Shown here piece after piece: positions 30,732-36,848 of a stretch of DNA of 36,954 nucleotides. Numbering within the stretch: the stretch's first letter is position 1; the number at the start of each line of letters is the position of its first letter. The DNA is taken from the IMG/VR virus record IMGVR_UViG_3300008107_000488, positions 1 through 36,954 of that record; one strand, written 5' to 3'. A model generated the notes under the pieces. It worked only from the letters and a program-made list of their open reading frames with translations, was not told the origin of the DNA and did not search any database. The position numbers and the translations under genes are program-made. This stretch comes from a virus.

Positions 30732-30905
30732 ATGAACAAACTACAATCTGAAATGAAACGTATCAAGGACTTGTTGCCTACTGAGTTGTTTGAAGGCAGC
30801 AAAGATTGGCGAGAAGGTAGCACAGTAGAACGAATCGAATGGTTGTTGTCAATGTACGAAAGTTGTAAGTGCGAGGTAGAACGATTGGAAAATCTTGTTG
30901 ATTAA
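30732..30905 (+). CDS. Small helical hypothetical protein (57 aa)
   Basis: MNKLQSEMKRIKDLLPTELF..., 57 residues with heptad-like leucines (VERIEWLLSMYESCKCEVERLENLV), a likely short coiled coil. AAGGTG precedes the ATG; 2 bp after the previous stop. Confidence 0.62.
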   Translation: MNKLQSEMKRIKDLLPTELFEGSKDWREGSTVERIEWLLSMYESCKCEVERLENLVD

Positions 30906-30939
30906 AATATTTACTTGTAAATCAAGGTAGGAAGAACTT

Positions 30940-31482
30940 ATGAAAACAATCGAATACTCTCCTGAAGAATTTTATCAGGATTTCATCAAAGATTCTGAAA
31001 ATCCTGATAAACCATCTAAACAACTAACACAGCGAGTAGGTAAGCAAGAAATGATTGCAATGGTAGCTAAGGCTTGTCGTTATCCAAAGCATGAGGTGGA
31101 AGATGTGTTGCAGGGTTTATGGTGCGCAATCAACTATCATCTTGAGCAAGGCAGGGAATTTGACTTTGGAGGTATGTTTACAGCTAGACTTTACAAACCA
31201 TTTGCCCGACGGCTTTGGGATAACAACATCCAAGGGTTTAAAATCAGTTCTGCACGCCCAAGGTTGAAGCTCGTAGCCACAGAAGCATACTCAAGATACT
31301 TACACAAAGGTATACATTGTCCAGTGAACTACTTCCCCGCCGAGAAGCTACGTGGTCAAGACAAGCCAAAAGAAGTTTTTACTATGCAATGGAAGCAGGC
31401 TTATGGTTTGTGGGAAATAGAAGATCATCGAAGAAAGTCTAAAGACCTTGCAGTTCATTCAGGTATTGAACAGCAGTCTTAA
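30940..31482 (+). CDS. HU/IHF-like DNA-binding protein
   Basis: 180 residues. Residues 32-120 resemble the HU/IHF fold: RVGKQEMIAMVAKACRYPKHEVEDVLQGLWCAINYHLEQGREFDFGGMFTARLYKPFARR..., i.e. two helices, the 'v..pg.Gtf' turn (here FDFGGMFTARL) and a basic arm (KPFARRLWDNNIQGFKISSARPRLKLV). It would bend or coat DNA. The last 60 residues are an extra region of unknown role. Family assignment by pattern only. Confidence 0.6.
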   Translation: MKTIEYSPEEFYQDFIKDSENPDKPSKQLTQRVGKQEMIAMVAKACRYPKHEVEDVLQGLWCAINYHLEQGREFDFGGMFTARLYKPFARRLWDNNIQGFKISSARPRLKLVATEAYSRYLHKGIHCPVNYFPAEKLRGQDKPKEVFTMQWKQAYGLWEIEDHRRKSKDLAVHSGIEQQS

Positions 31483-31511
31483 AATGTTGTATACTCTAAC
31501 CATCGTAACAA
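31466..31511 (+). promoter_or_regulatory. Promoter with CATC initiator element
   Basis: TTGAAC (31466-31471), 18-nt spacer, TATACT (31490-31495), 5 nt, CATCGTAACAA from 31501. The -35 lies in the end of the HU-like gene. Confidence 0.78.
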
Positions 31512-31527
31512 CTTAAAGGAAATAATA

Positions 31528-31626
31528 ATGATTGCAAAAATCAAGTCTTTTACAGTATCACTCGTTTTCATCACTGCTGTTGCAGTTGTCTACCTTGATT
31601 TATTTGTGTGGAGGGTTGTGGTATGA
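31528..31626 (+). CDS. Small membrane peptide (32 aa)
   Basis: MIAKIKSFTVSLVFITAVAV..., 32 residues with a single membrane segment (about 8-30). AAAGGAAATAATA precedes the ATG. The stop overlaps the next start (ATGA). Confidence 0.58.
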   Translation: MIAKIKSFTVSLVFITAVAVVYLDLFVWRVVV

Positions 31627-31790
31627 CAGTTATCTATGACTTTGATGAAAATGAGTCCGACTACACAGAGTTGCAGGAACAAGCCCTATCTGATAAACGC
31701 CGATTTTGGCAAAATATTAAACACCCAGATTGTCGTGACCCAGATCATGCTGGTTGCGAAAACTGTGAAGAAACTGAGGAGAACTTATGA
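31623..31790 (+). CDS. Small acidic Cys-containing protein (55 aa)
   Basis: MTVIYDFDENESDYTELQEQ..., 55 residues, acidic. Ends with HPDCRDPDHAGCENCEE, where Cys and His could bind a metal ion. GGAGGG lies 7 nt before this ATG. Overlaps both neighbours by 4 bp. Confidence 0.65.
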   Translation: MTVIYDFDENESDYTELQEQALSDKRRFWQNIKHPDCRDPDHAGCENCEETEENL

Positions 31791-31933
31791 AAATTTGGAT
31801 TATTACGATGATTGCAGGACTGACAATCCTTTGTTTGGGGGCTGTACTTGATGGTGATAGCGGCTATGCGTCTGCACCGCCTGAGTTTGTTTTGCAGTCT
31901 TGTAAGATAACAAATTGCGGAGATGTGAAATGA
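31787..31933 (+). CDS. Small exported or membrane-anchored protein (48 aa)
   Basis: MKIWIITMIAGLTILCLGAV..., 48 residues: one signal-peptide-like segment (2-21), then a short probably periplasmic part with two cysteines (SCKITNC). Overlaps both neighbours (ATGA). Unknown. Confidence 0.6.
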   Translation: MKIWIITMIAGLTILCLGAVLDGDSGYASAPPEFVLQSCKITNCGDVK

Positions 31934-32865
31934 CTAAAGACGACGCAATTAAGCTGGCGCTGGAGGCGTTGGAAGAAATACACGTTGGCAACATGACACC
32001 AATGGCTGAAATTAACTGGAATAGAGCCATCACCGCCATCCGAGAAGCCTTGGCACAGCCAGAGCCTGCGTCGAACGAGCAAGATGCGTTTGAGCAAAAA
32101 TTCCCTATGCCCAGATACTGCTCGCGCTTTACTGGAGGGTATGCAGCAACAGATCACAATGCGTGGGACGCGCATTCGCATTGTCTACGCTGGGAGGGCT
32201 GGAAAGCGCGAGCAAACACCACCCCACCACAGCAGGAGCCTGTGGCGTGGGAAATATCTGGAAAACTAACAGCGCTTCGAGAGGTGCAAGCATTTGTAGA
32301 TAAACATGTGCGCGAGGTTGAAGACAGCCTGCGACAACTTTCAAACACCACCCCGGCAGCACAGCGCACAGTTGTTGCCCCATTGAAAGAGGATGGCACC
32401 GATCAAACCGCTGTGTTGCAAGCAGCGATTGATCAAACTTCACCGCAGCCAGAGCAGGAGCCTCCTTTTTCTGTGCAGCAAGCGCGCGCAATGGCGCAAG
32501 TTTGCTTAGACCTACATGAAGCACTTGGCTGCAAGTGGGGTGACAACCCTTATCTAGCCATCGCCAATCTGCGAAAAACACAGCCGCAGCCAGCACATCA
32601 GCTCGACGACATCAATGTCGTCGACTTAGCCCCAGCACAGCAAAACCCGGTGGCGACAAAAGTCTATGACGCTACTACAGGCAATACTTACGTCAAGTTT
32701 TTAATAGATGAGTGCCTGTTGCCGATAGGCACAGTGTTCTACGCCACATCGCAAGCCGCAAGGGATGCCGCATCGGATGCACAAGGGATGCACAAGGGCA
32801 ACAACTTAGACGTGTATGTACTTTCTGAGATCGAAGCCGCTAACAACAGCAAAGAGAACGCATGA
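31930..32865 (+). CDS. Modular Ea22-like phage protein
   Basis: 311 residues of mosaic type: MTKDDAIKLALEALEEI ... AITAIREALAQPEPAS, then EQKFPMPRYCSRFTGGYAAT...WEGWKARA, EPVAWEISG, ALREVQAFVDKHVREVEDSLRQL, and LPIGTVFYATSQAARDAA. These blocks recur in shuffled order in prophage proteins of Proteobacteria, notably Burkholderiales. GC content is clearly higher than in its neighbours, which suggests recent acquisition. ATGA overlap at both ends shows it still fits the operon. Function unknown. Confidence 0.72.
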   Translation: MTKDDAIKLALEALEEIHVGNMTPMAEINWNRAITAIREALAQPEPASNEQDAFEQKFPMPRYCSRFTGGYAATDHNAWDAHSHCLRWEGWKARANTTPPQQEPVAWEISGKLTALREVQAFVDKHVREVEDSLRQLSNTTPAAQRTVVAPLKEDGTDQTAVLQAAIDQTSPQPEQEPPFSVQQARAMAQVCLDLHEALGCKWGDNPYLAIANLRKTQPQPAHQLDDINVVDLAPAQQNPVATKVYDATTGNTYVKFLIDECLLPIGTVFYATSQAARDAASDAQGMHKGNNLDVYVLSEIEAANNSKENA

Positions 32866-33089
32866 AACGCATTGATTATTTTTGGCCGCGAGCCGCCGTG
32901 CAGATCACGGGCATCGTCTTTTTCACACAAGTTATTTTGGAGATTTCTGGGATTGCTCAAAGAAAAGCCGGACTTGAGTGGGTGCTTCCTGTTTGTGCAG
33001 GGCTTTTTGCAGCAAGTGTTGCATGGACACTTTACGCAATTATTAAAAACGCTGTTGAAAAGGTGCTTTGCATCAAGGAAAACACATGA
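32862..33089 (+). CDS. Two-TM membrane protein
   Basis: 75 residues, membrane segments at about 12-32 and 40-62, basic start (MKRIDYFWPR) and a cytoplasmic tail (KNAVEKVLCIKENT). GC-rich like the preceding gene and probably acquired with it. Unknown. Confidence 0.68.
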   Translation: MKRIDYFWPRAAVQITGIVFFTQVILEISGIAQRKAGLEWVLPVCAGLFAASVAWTLYAIIKNAVEKVLCIKENT

Positions 33090-33175
33090 AGACCGTAATT
33101 GAAATGGCGCGTGAGGCGTTGGAGTGGGCAGTGGCTTTACATGGCTTGGCAAATTCACAGCGCATAAAAATTTAA
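33086..33175 (+). pseudogene. Remnant or micro-ORF, MKTVIEMAREA start
   Basis: 29 codons, MKTVIEMAREALEWAVALHG.... The first residues match the start 'M.TVIEMAREAG' I associate with larger Burkholderiales prophage proteins, but the frame stops early. Most likely the leftover 5' end of a gene that came with the two GC-rich genes before it. Overlaps the previous stop (ATGA). Confidence 0.45.
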
Positions 33176-33184
33176 GGAGTAAAA

Positions 33185-33331
33185 ATGAGCAGGACTAAAA
33201 ACTACTATTACTTTGAGGAAGATTTCTTTCTTGCACCTGAATCAGATGAAGAACTGATAATGTTACTTGAAGAATCTGGTCTAAAAAATTCTATACGATT
33301 TTCAAATATGGATTCAGATTCTGATCAATAA
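33185..33331 (+). CDS. Small acidic protein (48 aa)
   Basis: MSRTKNYYYFEEDFFLAPES..., 48 residues, very acidic (DEELIMLLEESG, MDSDSDQ). AAGGAG lies before the ATG. Back to the AT-rich composition of the phage. Size and charge are those of DNA-mimic anti-defence proteins, but that is only a suggestion. Confidence 0.62.
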   Translation: MSRTKNYYYFEEDFFLAPESDEELIMLLEESGLKNSIRFSNMDSDSDQ

Positions 33332-33358
33332 TAAAAGACCTCTTTAATTGCTCAGGTA

Positions 33359-33404
33359 TTGTTGTGCATTGAAATGCTGTGATATACTTGCAGCATCAAA
33401 ACAA
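33359..33404 (+). promoter_or_regulatory. Promoter with CATC initiator element
   Basis: TTGTTG (33359-33364), 18-nt spacer, TGA-TATACT (hexamer 33383-33388), 5 nt, CATCAAAACAA from 33394. Confidence 0.8.
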
Positions 33405-33414
33405 AGGAGTTAAC

Positions 33415-33606
33415 ATGACTAAATCCGAGATTGTTGCAGCTAAGTTGAACAAGCTGTTAGAAAGCAATGAGTTGTTGTTATGCAACTACTCTAAGCAGTT
33501 TGTAATCAGAAAAAGGTCTGTGCTTGCAGTAGACGGGAATTGCCTTCGTGTGAATGGTAAAGGTAATTCCTTCATTGTTGGTACTTTTAAAGCATATGTT
33601 AACTAG
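33415..33606 (+). CDS. Small hypothetical protein (63 aa)
   Basis: MTKSEIVAAKLNKLLESNEL..., 63 residues: N-terminal helix, then a beta-rich half (QFVIRKRSVLAVDGNCLRVNGKGNSFIVGTF). AAAGGAG before the ATG at 33415; a longer frame upstream would cover the promoter. Unknown. Confidence 0.68.
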   Translation: MTKSEIVAAKLNKLLESNELLLCNYSKQFVIRKRSVLAVDGNCLRVNGKGNSFIVGTFKAYVN

Positions 33607-34084
33607 TAAGCTATTAGCGTCTTGTTTGATGCTGGTAAGTGAAGTTTTGTCTAACAAAGGGGTTGACTTCTATGAACAGGACTTGCTTTGCTTAACTGCT
33701 AATGTTTACTTTGAAGCAGGTGCTGAGTCAGAGAAAGGACAAGAAGCAGTAGCCAAAGTGACAGTGAACAGATCAAAGCACAAGCGGTACAAACAAGGAA
33801 TCTGTGGTGTAGTCTTTGCTAAGAAGCAATTCAGTTGGGTAATGCAAAAACCTTGGTCTATTATTGAAAAGGTTTTAAACGGTCATGCACAATCAGACAA
33901 TGCCTTGGAGCACAAGGCATATCAACGATGTAAGATTGTAGCTTCTAGGGTACTTTCAAGCGGGTCTAGAGTACTACCTGACAATACCATTGCTTACCAC
34001 GCTACTTATGTGCAACCGGGGTGGTCTAAGAGCTACAAACAAGTAGCAAAGATAGGTGGACACATCTTCTACGGTGAGAAGTAA
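33596..34084 (+). CDS. SleB-like cell wall hydrolase
   Basis: 162 residues. A hydrophobic N-terminus (MLTSKLLASCLMLVSEVLS) could be a signal or anchor. The rest matches the Hydrolase_2/SleB family, lytic transglycosylase-like: LLCLTANVYFEAGAESEKGQEAVAKVTVNR (candidate catalytic Glu40), QFSWV, and AYHATYVQPGW...HIFY. It would cut peptidoglycan glycan strands. Remarkably it is in the right arm, far from the holin-endolysin cassette. The start lies inside the end of the previous gene. Confidence 0.82.
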   Translation: MLTSKLLASCLMLVSEVLSNKGVDFYEQDLLCLTANVYFEAGAESEKGQEAVAKVTVNRSKHKRYKQGICGVVFAKKQFSWVMQKPWSIIEKVLNGHAQSDNALEHKAYQRCKIVASRVLSSGSRVLPDNTIAYHATYVQPGWSKSYKQVAKIGGHIFYGEK

Positions 34085-34132
34085 TACCCGAGTATTTTGC
34101 AAGGGTTTCAAATGCAATTTTGAAATTTTGAG

Positions 34133-34155
34133 TATACTACAGGCATCTCAACAAA
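34133..34155 (+). promoter_or_regulatory. Promoter with CATC initiator element
   Basis: TATACT (34133-34138), 5 nt, CATCTCAACAAAC from 34144. No good -35 at 18 nt. Same architecture as the promoters at 31466 and 33359. Confidence 0.7.
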
Positions 34156-34170
34156 CAAAGGAACACAATC

Positions 34171-34227
34171 ATGGGAAATTTCAACGGTAAAATTTTGACA
34201 AAAGAGCAAGAAATTTTTATTGAATAG
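34171..34227 (+). CDS. Leader peptide (18 aa)
   Basis: MGNFNGKILTKEQEIFIE then TAG. AAAGGAACACAATC precedes the ATG. It ends one base before the ATG of the next gene, which has no ribosome-binding site of its own, so it probably serves translational coupling. Confidence 0.45.
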   Translation: MGNFNGKILTKEQEIFIE

Positions 34228-34228
34228 C

Positions 34229-34369
34229 ATGAAAAACAAATTACTAATAATTCTATCGATTTTCTGTTTGTTCTACGGAATTTTCGTAGGTGCTTACTTT
34301 AATAAGCTAAACCTTAATTTTGTTATTGATTTCTTAGTCAATAGCATTTTAACGCACACAATGGGTTAA
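34229..34369 (+). CDS. Small membrane protein (46 aa)
   Basis: MKNKLLIILSIFCLFYGIFV..., 46 residues with one clear membrane segment (4-23) and a second hydrophobic stretch (28-41). Translation likely depends on the leader just upstream (TAGCATG). Unknown. Confidence 0.55.
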   Translation: MKNKLLIILSIFCLFYGIFVGAYFNKLNLNFVIDFLVNSILTHTMG

Positions 34370-34401
34370 TGTACATAAATAATTTTGGAGAAATTTCTAC
34401 T

Positions 34402-34530
34402 ATGTTTTCACTTTTGTTCAAGGTTTCTGTGAGAATCCTGCTACTTTTTGTAGCATTTGTTGCAATTCCTGCAATTTTTGGTACGGTTGCTAGTTGTTCA
34501 CCAGAACCTGTACTTAGTCATTTGATTTAA
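34402..34530 (+). CDS. Small membrane protein or short lipoprotein (42 aa)
   Basis: MFSLLFKVSVRILLLFVAFV..., 42 residues. A basic start and hydrophobic run lead to TVASC (Cys32), a possible lipobox; the mature peptide would then be only 11 residues. GGAGAAA lies 9 nt before the ATG. Unknown. Confidence 0.55.
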   Translation: MFSLLFKVSVRILLLFVAFVAIPAIFGTVASCSPEPVLSHLI

Positions 34531-34544
34531 TAAGGGGGGGTAAT

Positions 34545-34790
34545 ATGAGTTTATCGCAGTATGTATACGAAGAGATTTTAGCTAAACAAATTGCAAGTCA
34601 AGCAATCCAAAAGGTAAAACAAAATACAAAGCTGTATCGAATTGTACAAGGTAAGATTAAAGATGTAGAAAGCGAAGTACAACAACTCATTGCTGAGGGG
34701 TGGAATTGCCAAGGTGGAATTGCTTTGTATCAGGACTGGTTTGGACAAGCTATGATGCTTGAAGTCAACGAAGATAATCATTTGCACTAA
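34545..34790 (+). CDS. DUF1737-like protein
   Basis: 81 residues. The C-terminal half matches the DUF1737 pattern: YRIVQGKIKDVESEVQQLIAEGWNCQGGIALYQDWFGQAMML (strand, helix, E-GW, GG, QAM). N-terminal helix SLSQYVYEEILAKQIASQAIQKV is extra. Function unknown. AGGGGGGG lies before the ATG; the stop overlaps the next start (TAATG). Confidence 0.72.
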   Translation: MSLSQYVYEEILAKQIASQAIQKVKQNTKLYRIVQGKIKDVESEVQQLIAEGWNCQGGIALYQDWFGQAMMLEVNEDNHLH

Positions 34791-35065
34791 TGTACACCAA
34801 AGACCCGACAAATAGAATTCAGCAACTGCTGAAGTTTCTTAAAAAACCCTTGCAGTGCTATTCCGTTGACGACGTAGCTGAGATAATCGAAAAAAGGTTT
34901 AGATTCGGTGTGTTTGTGCAATACGGTAGATTAATCGGGCAAGTGCATAGCTTAGAAATCTATCAAATGTCAAACAAGTACAGAGATAAGCCAAGGGAAA
35001 TGCAGAAGCACGTATGCACAATTGAAGTACCGGTGGAGGCTTTCAGATTGGAATTAGCTGACTAA
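34790..35065 (+). CDS. Hypothetical protein
   Basis: 91 residues, helical start (RIQQLLKFLKKPLQCYSVDDVAEIIEKRF) then a beta-rich end (FGVFVQYGRLIGQVHSLEIY). No family recognised. Coupled to the DUF1737-like gene. Confidence 0.65.
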   Translation: MYTKDPTNRIQQLLKFLKKPLQCYSVDDVAEIIEKRFRFGVFVQYGRLIGQVHSLEIYQMSNKYRDKPREMQKHVCTIEVPVEAFRLELAD

Positions 35066-35071
35066 GAATTT

Positions 35072-35179
35072 AAAAACCCACGGCATGTTATCTAAACCAA
35101 AAAGCCGCGCGTTTACTTCAATCTAAAAAACCCATGCAGCGTATTTTTATTCAAAAACCCATGCACTACAATATGAATT
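35072..35179 (+). repeat. Four 27-bp-period degenerate direct repeats (iteron-like)
   Basis: AAAAACCCA, AAAAAGCCG, AAAAACCCA and AAAAACCCA begin at 35072, 35099, 35126 and 35153, each exactly 27 bp apart. Units 3 and 4 share AAAAACCCATGCA. The rest of each unit is AT-rich and diverged. Confidence 0.6.
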
Positions 35180-35253
35180 GAAACTAAACAGGATGAATAC
35201 CAGATCAGTCATTGGTAGGATTAGGGACTAAGCGGCTAGGAGTGAAAATCAGC

Positions 35254-35279
35254 GGGGGAGGGGGAGAGGAGGGGAGGGG
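35254..35279 (+). other. G-quadruplex-like tract
   Basis: Four runs of four or five G separated by A, AGAGGA and A within 26 bases, all on the plus strand. Fits a four-layer intramolecular G-quadruplex in ssDNA or in rightward RNA. Very unusual in this AT-rich genome. Confidence 0.6.
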
Positions 35280-35373
35280 CGAGAATAACCACGCTGGTTT
35301 GTCGGGTATGTCCAGGTGTTGGTTTTATGGTGCATAATGGAGACATCAAAAACTCAAGCCAGTAGGTGAAAAC

Positions 35374-35544
35374 ATGCATGACCCGATTTACATCTACATC
35401 AAAATCCCCGCGAAGAACTGGAGGGGTTACGCTTGGGTGTACTATGAGGCAACGCGCATGTCTAAGACACTCACCGCAGCTAAAAAGCGATTTTGCGAGG
35501 CGACGCAGTGGCACCCTGACAGCGTGCAGGCACGTTACAATTAA
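35374..35544 (+). CDS. Small basic protein (56 aa)
   Basis: MHDPIYIYIKIPAKNWRGYA..., 56 residues, basic, aromatic (WVYYEATRMSKTLTAAKKRFCEATQW). More GC-rich than its neighbours. TAGGTGAAAAC precedes the ATG; weak ribosome-binding site. Unknown; may be recently acquired. Confidence 0.58.
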   Translation: MHDPIYIYIKIPAKNWRGYAWVYYEATRMSKTLTAAKKRFCEATQWHPDSVQARYN

Positions 35545-35572
35545 TCCTTAAACCTTTGGGGTCTTACAAACC

Positions 35573-35582
35573 CTGATACAAT
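35573..35582 (+). promoter_or_regulatory. Extended -10 promoter
   Basis: TGA-TACAAT (hexamer 35577-35582) before the gene at 35618. No clear -35; the following CAAACCCTCAATAATCAACC only loosely resembles the CATC element. Confidence 0.5.
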
Positions 35583-35617
35583 CAAACCCTCAATAATCAA
35601 CCTTATAAGGTAACATC

Positions 35618-36055
35618 ATGAAATTAGACGAGCTGCAACAAATGAGTATCAAGCAATTGATCGAGTTAGAGTCACGCCTTTTTATGTCTGAAGACCATCA
35701 TTATTCTGATCTAGTCGCTTATGTGATTGGATTAAGAAATGAGGTCGAGGCACTGGAGGAGCAGATCGAGGATATCGAGACACTCGAAGCATGGGAGAAA
35801 AAGAACGGGGCAGCATCCGCTTATTATGAATTTTTCAATGAATGCTTTGAGCGACTACCTACGCAATACCCGTGCCCAAGTGTCACAAATGAGTATGACA
35901 AGTCAGTAATTTTTGACGCTATCGAGGGCGAACCTCTTAAAGAGGCATTATATAAGGCTTTGCCCTTTGTAGAAGATGCTGAGGACTCGCAGGACTTCAA
36001 ACCCGGCGCAGTTGCGAAGATCATTAAAGAAATTAAACAAGTATTGGGTGAATAA
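35618..36055 (+). CDS. Hypothetical acidic protein with coiled coil
   Basis: 145 residues. Residues 40-65 (GLRNEVEALEEQIEDIETLEAWEKK) look like a coiled coil. The remainder is helical and acidic, with a lysine-rich end (KIIKEIKQVLGE). ATAAGGTAACATC precedes the ATG. No family recognised. Confidence 0.72.
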   Translation: MKLDELQQMSIKQLIELESRLFMSEDHHYSDLVAYVIGLRNEVEALEEQIEDIETLEAWEKKNGAASAYYEFFNECFERLPTQYPCPSVTNEYDKSVIFDAIEGEPLKEALYKALPFVEDAEDSQDFKPGAVAKIIKEIKQVLGE

Positions 36056-36092
36056 CCCTACAATTTATAAGGATAATTCAAAGCCTGAAAAT

Positions 36093-36122
36093 CTATGCTA
36101 GAATTTAGGCTTATCAAACGAA
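36093..36122 (+). promoter_or_regulatory. Promoter of the TGCTAGAAT type
   Basis: TGC-TAGAAT (hexamer 36099-36104) followed by TTAGGCTTATCAAACGAAAACC, a looser version of the CATC element, before the gene at 36141. Confidence 0.6.
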
Positions 36123-36140
36123 AACCAAAGAGGTTAAAAC

Positions 36141-36626
36141 ATGCGAATTATTAAAACTGAAGTTTTTACATTTAGTGAATTGTCAGAGCAGGCAAAGCAA
36201 CTGGCTATTGAGTGGGGGAATACTTCATTTACCCATCATTTTTGGGGCGCTGAGTCAATACACAGTATCAAAGCATTTTGCGGAAAATTTGGGGTAAATT
36301 TGAAAGAATGGAGTTATGGCCCTTACTCCCGCCCGACTTTCCGCCATGATGCAACAAATAAAAACTTTAGAGGTCTAAAGTTAAAAAGTCTTAATCGTAA
36401 TGAAATGTTGACTGGCTATTGTCTTGATCTAGATTTAATGAATAAATTTCACGATCATTTTAAAAAATCGGGGGACGCATTAGAATCATTTAGTGAAGCA
36501 CTGACAGCGGGCATCAAAGCTGCGACCGAGGACTGGGAGAATCAATATACGGATGAAAACATGGGGGATTTTCTAGAAAGTAACAATTTTGAGTTTACAA
36601 TTACAGGCCATTTATTTAAGGGTTAA
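36141..36626 (+). CDS. Conserved hypothetical protein (FSELSEQAKQLAI type)
   Basis: 161 residues. The start RIIKTEVFTFSELSEQAKQLAIEWGN, the FWGAESIHSIKAFCGKFGVNLKEWSYGPYSRP stretch and a C-terminal DNNFEFTITG-like end match a family I know from phages, plasmids and genomic islands of Proteobacteria ('y.f.ELs..AKekA..w'), with no known role. AAAGAGG lies before the ATG. Confidence 0.72.
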   Translation: MRIIKTEVFTFSELSEQAKQLAIEWGNTSFTHHFWGAESIHSIKAFCGKFGVNLKEWSYGPYSRPTFRHDATNKNFRGLKLKSLNRNEMLTGYCLDLDLMNKFHDHFKKSGDALESFSEALTAGIKAATEDWENQYTDENMGDFLESNNFEFTITGHLFKG

Positions 36627-36631
36627 ATATC

Positions 36632-36754
36632 ATGCATCAAAATATCGTAAAAATGAAAAACACGCGCGGGAACAAAGAACCCCGCGAAGATAAAAAGCGG
36701 GTAAAAGCGGGTTATGATAGGGGAGCTATCCGCAACAAAAAACGCGAAGCATAG
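36632..36754 (+). CDS. Small very basic protein (40 aa)
   Basis: MHQNIVKMKNTRGNKEPRED..., 40 residues, about 40% Lys and Arg. Likely nucleic-acid binding. AAGGG precedes the ATG by 9-10 nt. No family recognised. Confidence 0.55.
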   Translation: MHQNIVKMKNTRGNKEPREDKKRVKAGYDRGAIRNKKREA

Positions 36755-36802
36755 TCAATAACCCGACTTAATAACCCTTAGCCAATAGGGGTTATTTGGG
36801 CG

Positions 36803-36832
36803 TGTTATAATTAACCGTCAACATCAAACAAC
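36803..36832 (+). promoter_or_regulatory. Perfect extended -10 promoter with CATC element
   Basis: TGT-TATAAT (hexamer 36806-36811), then CATCAAACAAC from 36822 (10 nt instead of 5). Confidence 0.68.
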
Positions 36833-36848
36833 TTTTAAGGTGCATTAA

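Larger units (their letters stand above)
35066..35373. other. 308-bp non-coding gap with repeats and a G-rich tract
   Basis: No gene supported. Left half: four units of a 27-bp period (35072-35179). Right half: a polypurine G-run tract (35254-35279) and, before the next gene, a possible TGGTGCATAAT promoter box (about 35326-35337). Confidence 0.7.

Noticed and set aside
35072-35179. CRISPR array or CRISPR-like repeats.
   Set aside because: Only 9-13 bp are conserved per 27-bp unit, with no constant repeat and unique spacer layout and no cas genes.
36141-36626. Calling the 161-residue protein an anti-restriction protein.
   Set aside because: The family resemblance is to an uncharacterised group; no ArdA, ArdB or KlcA motif can be pointed to.
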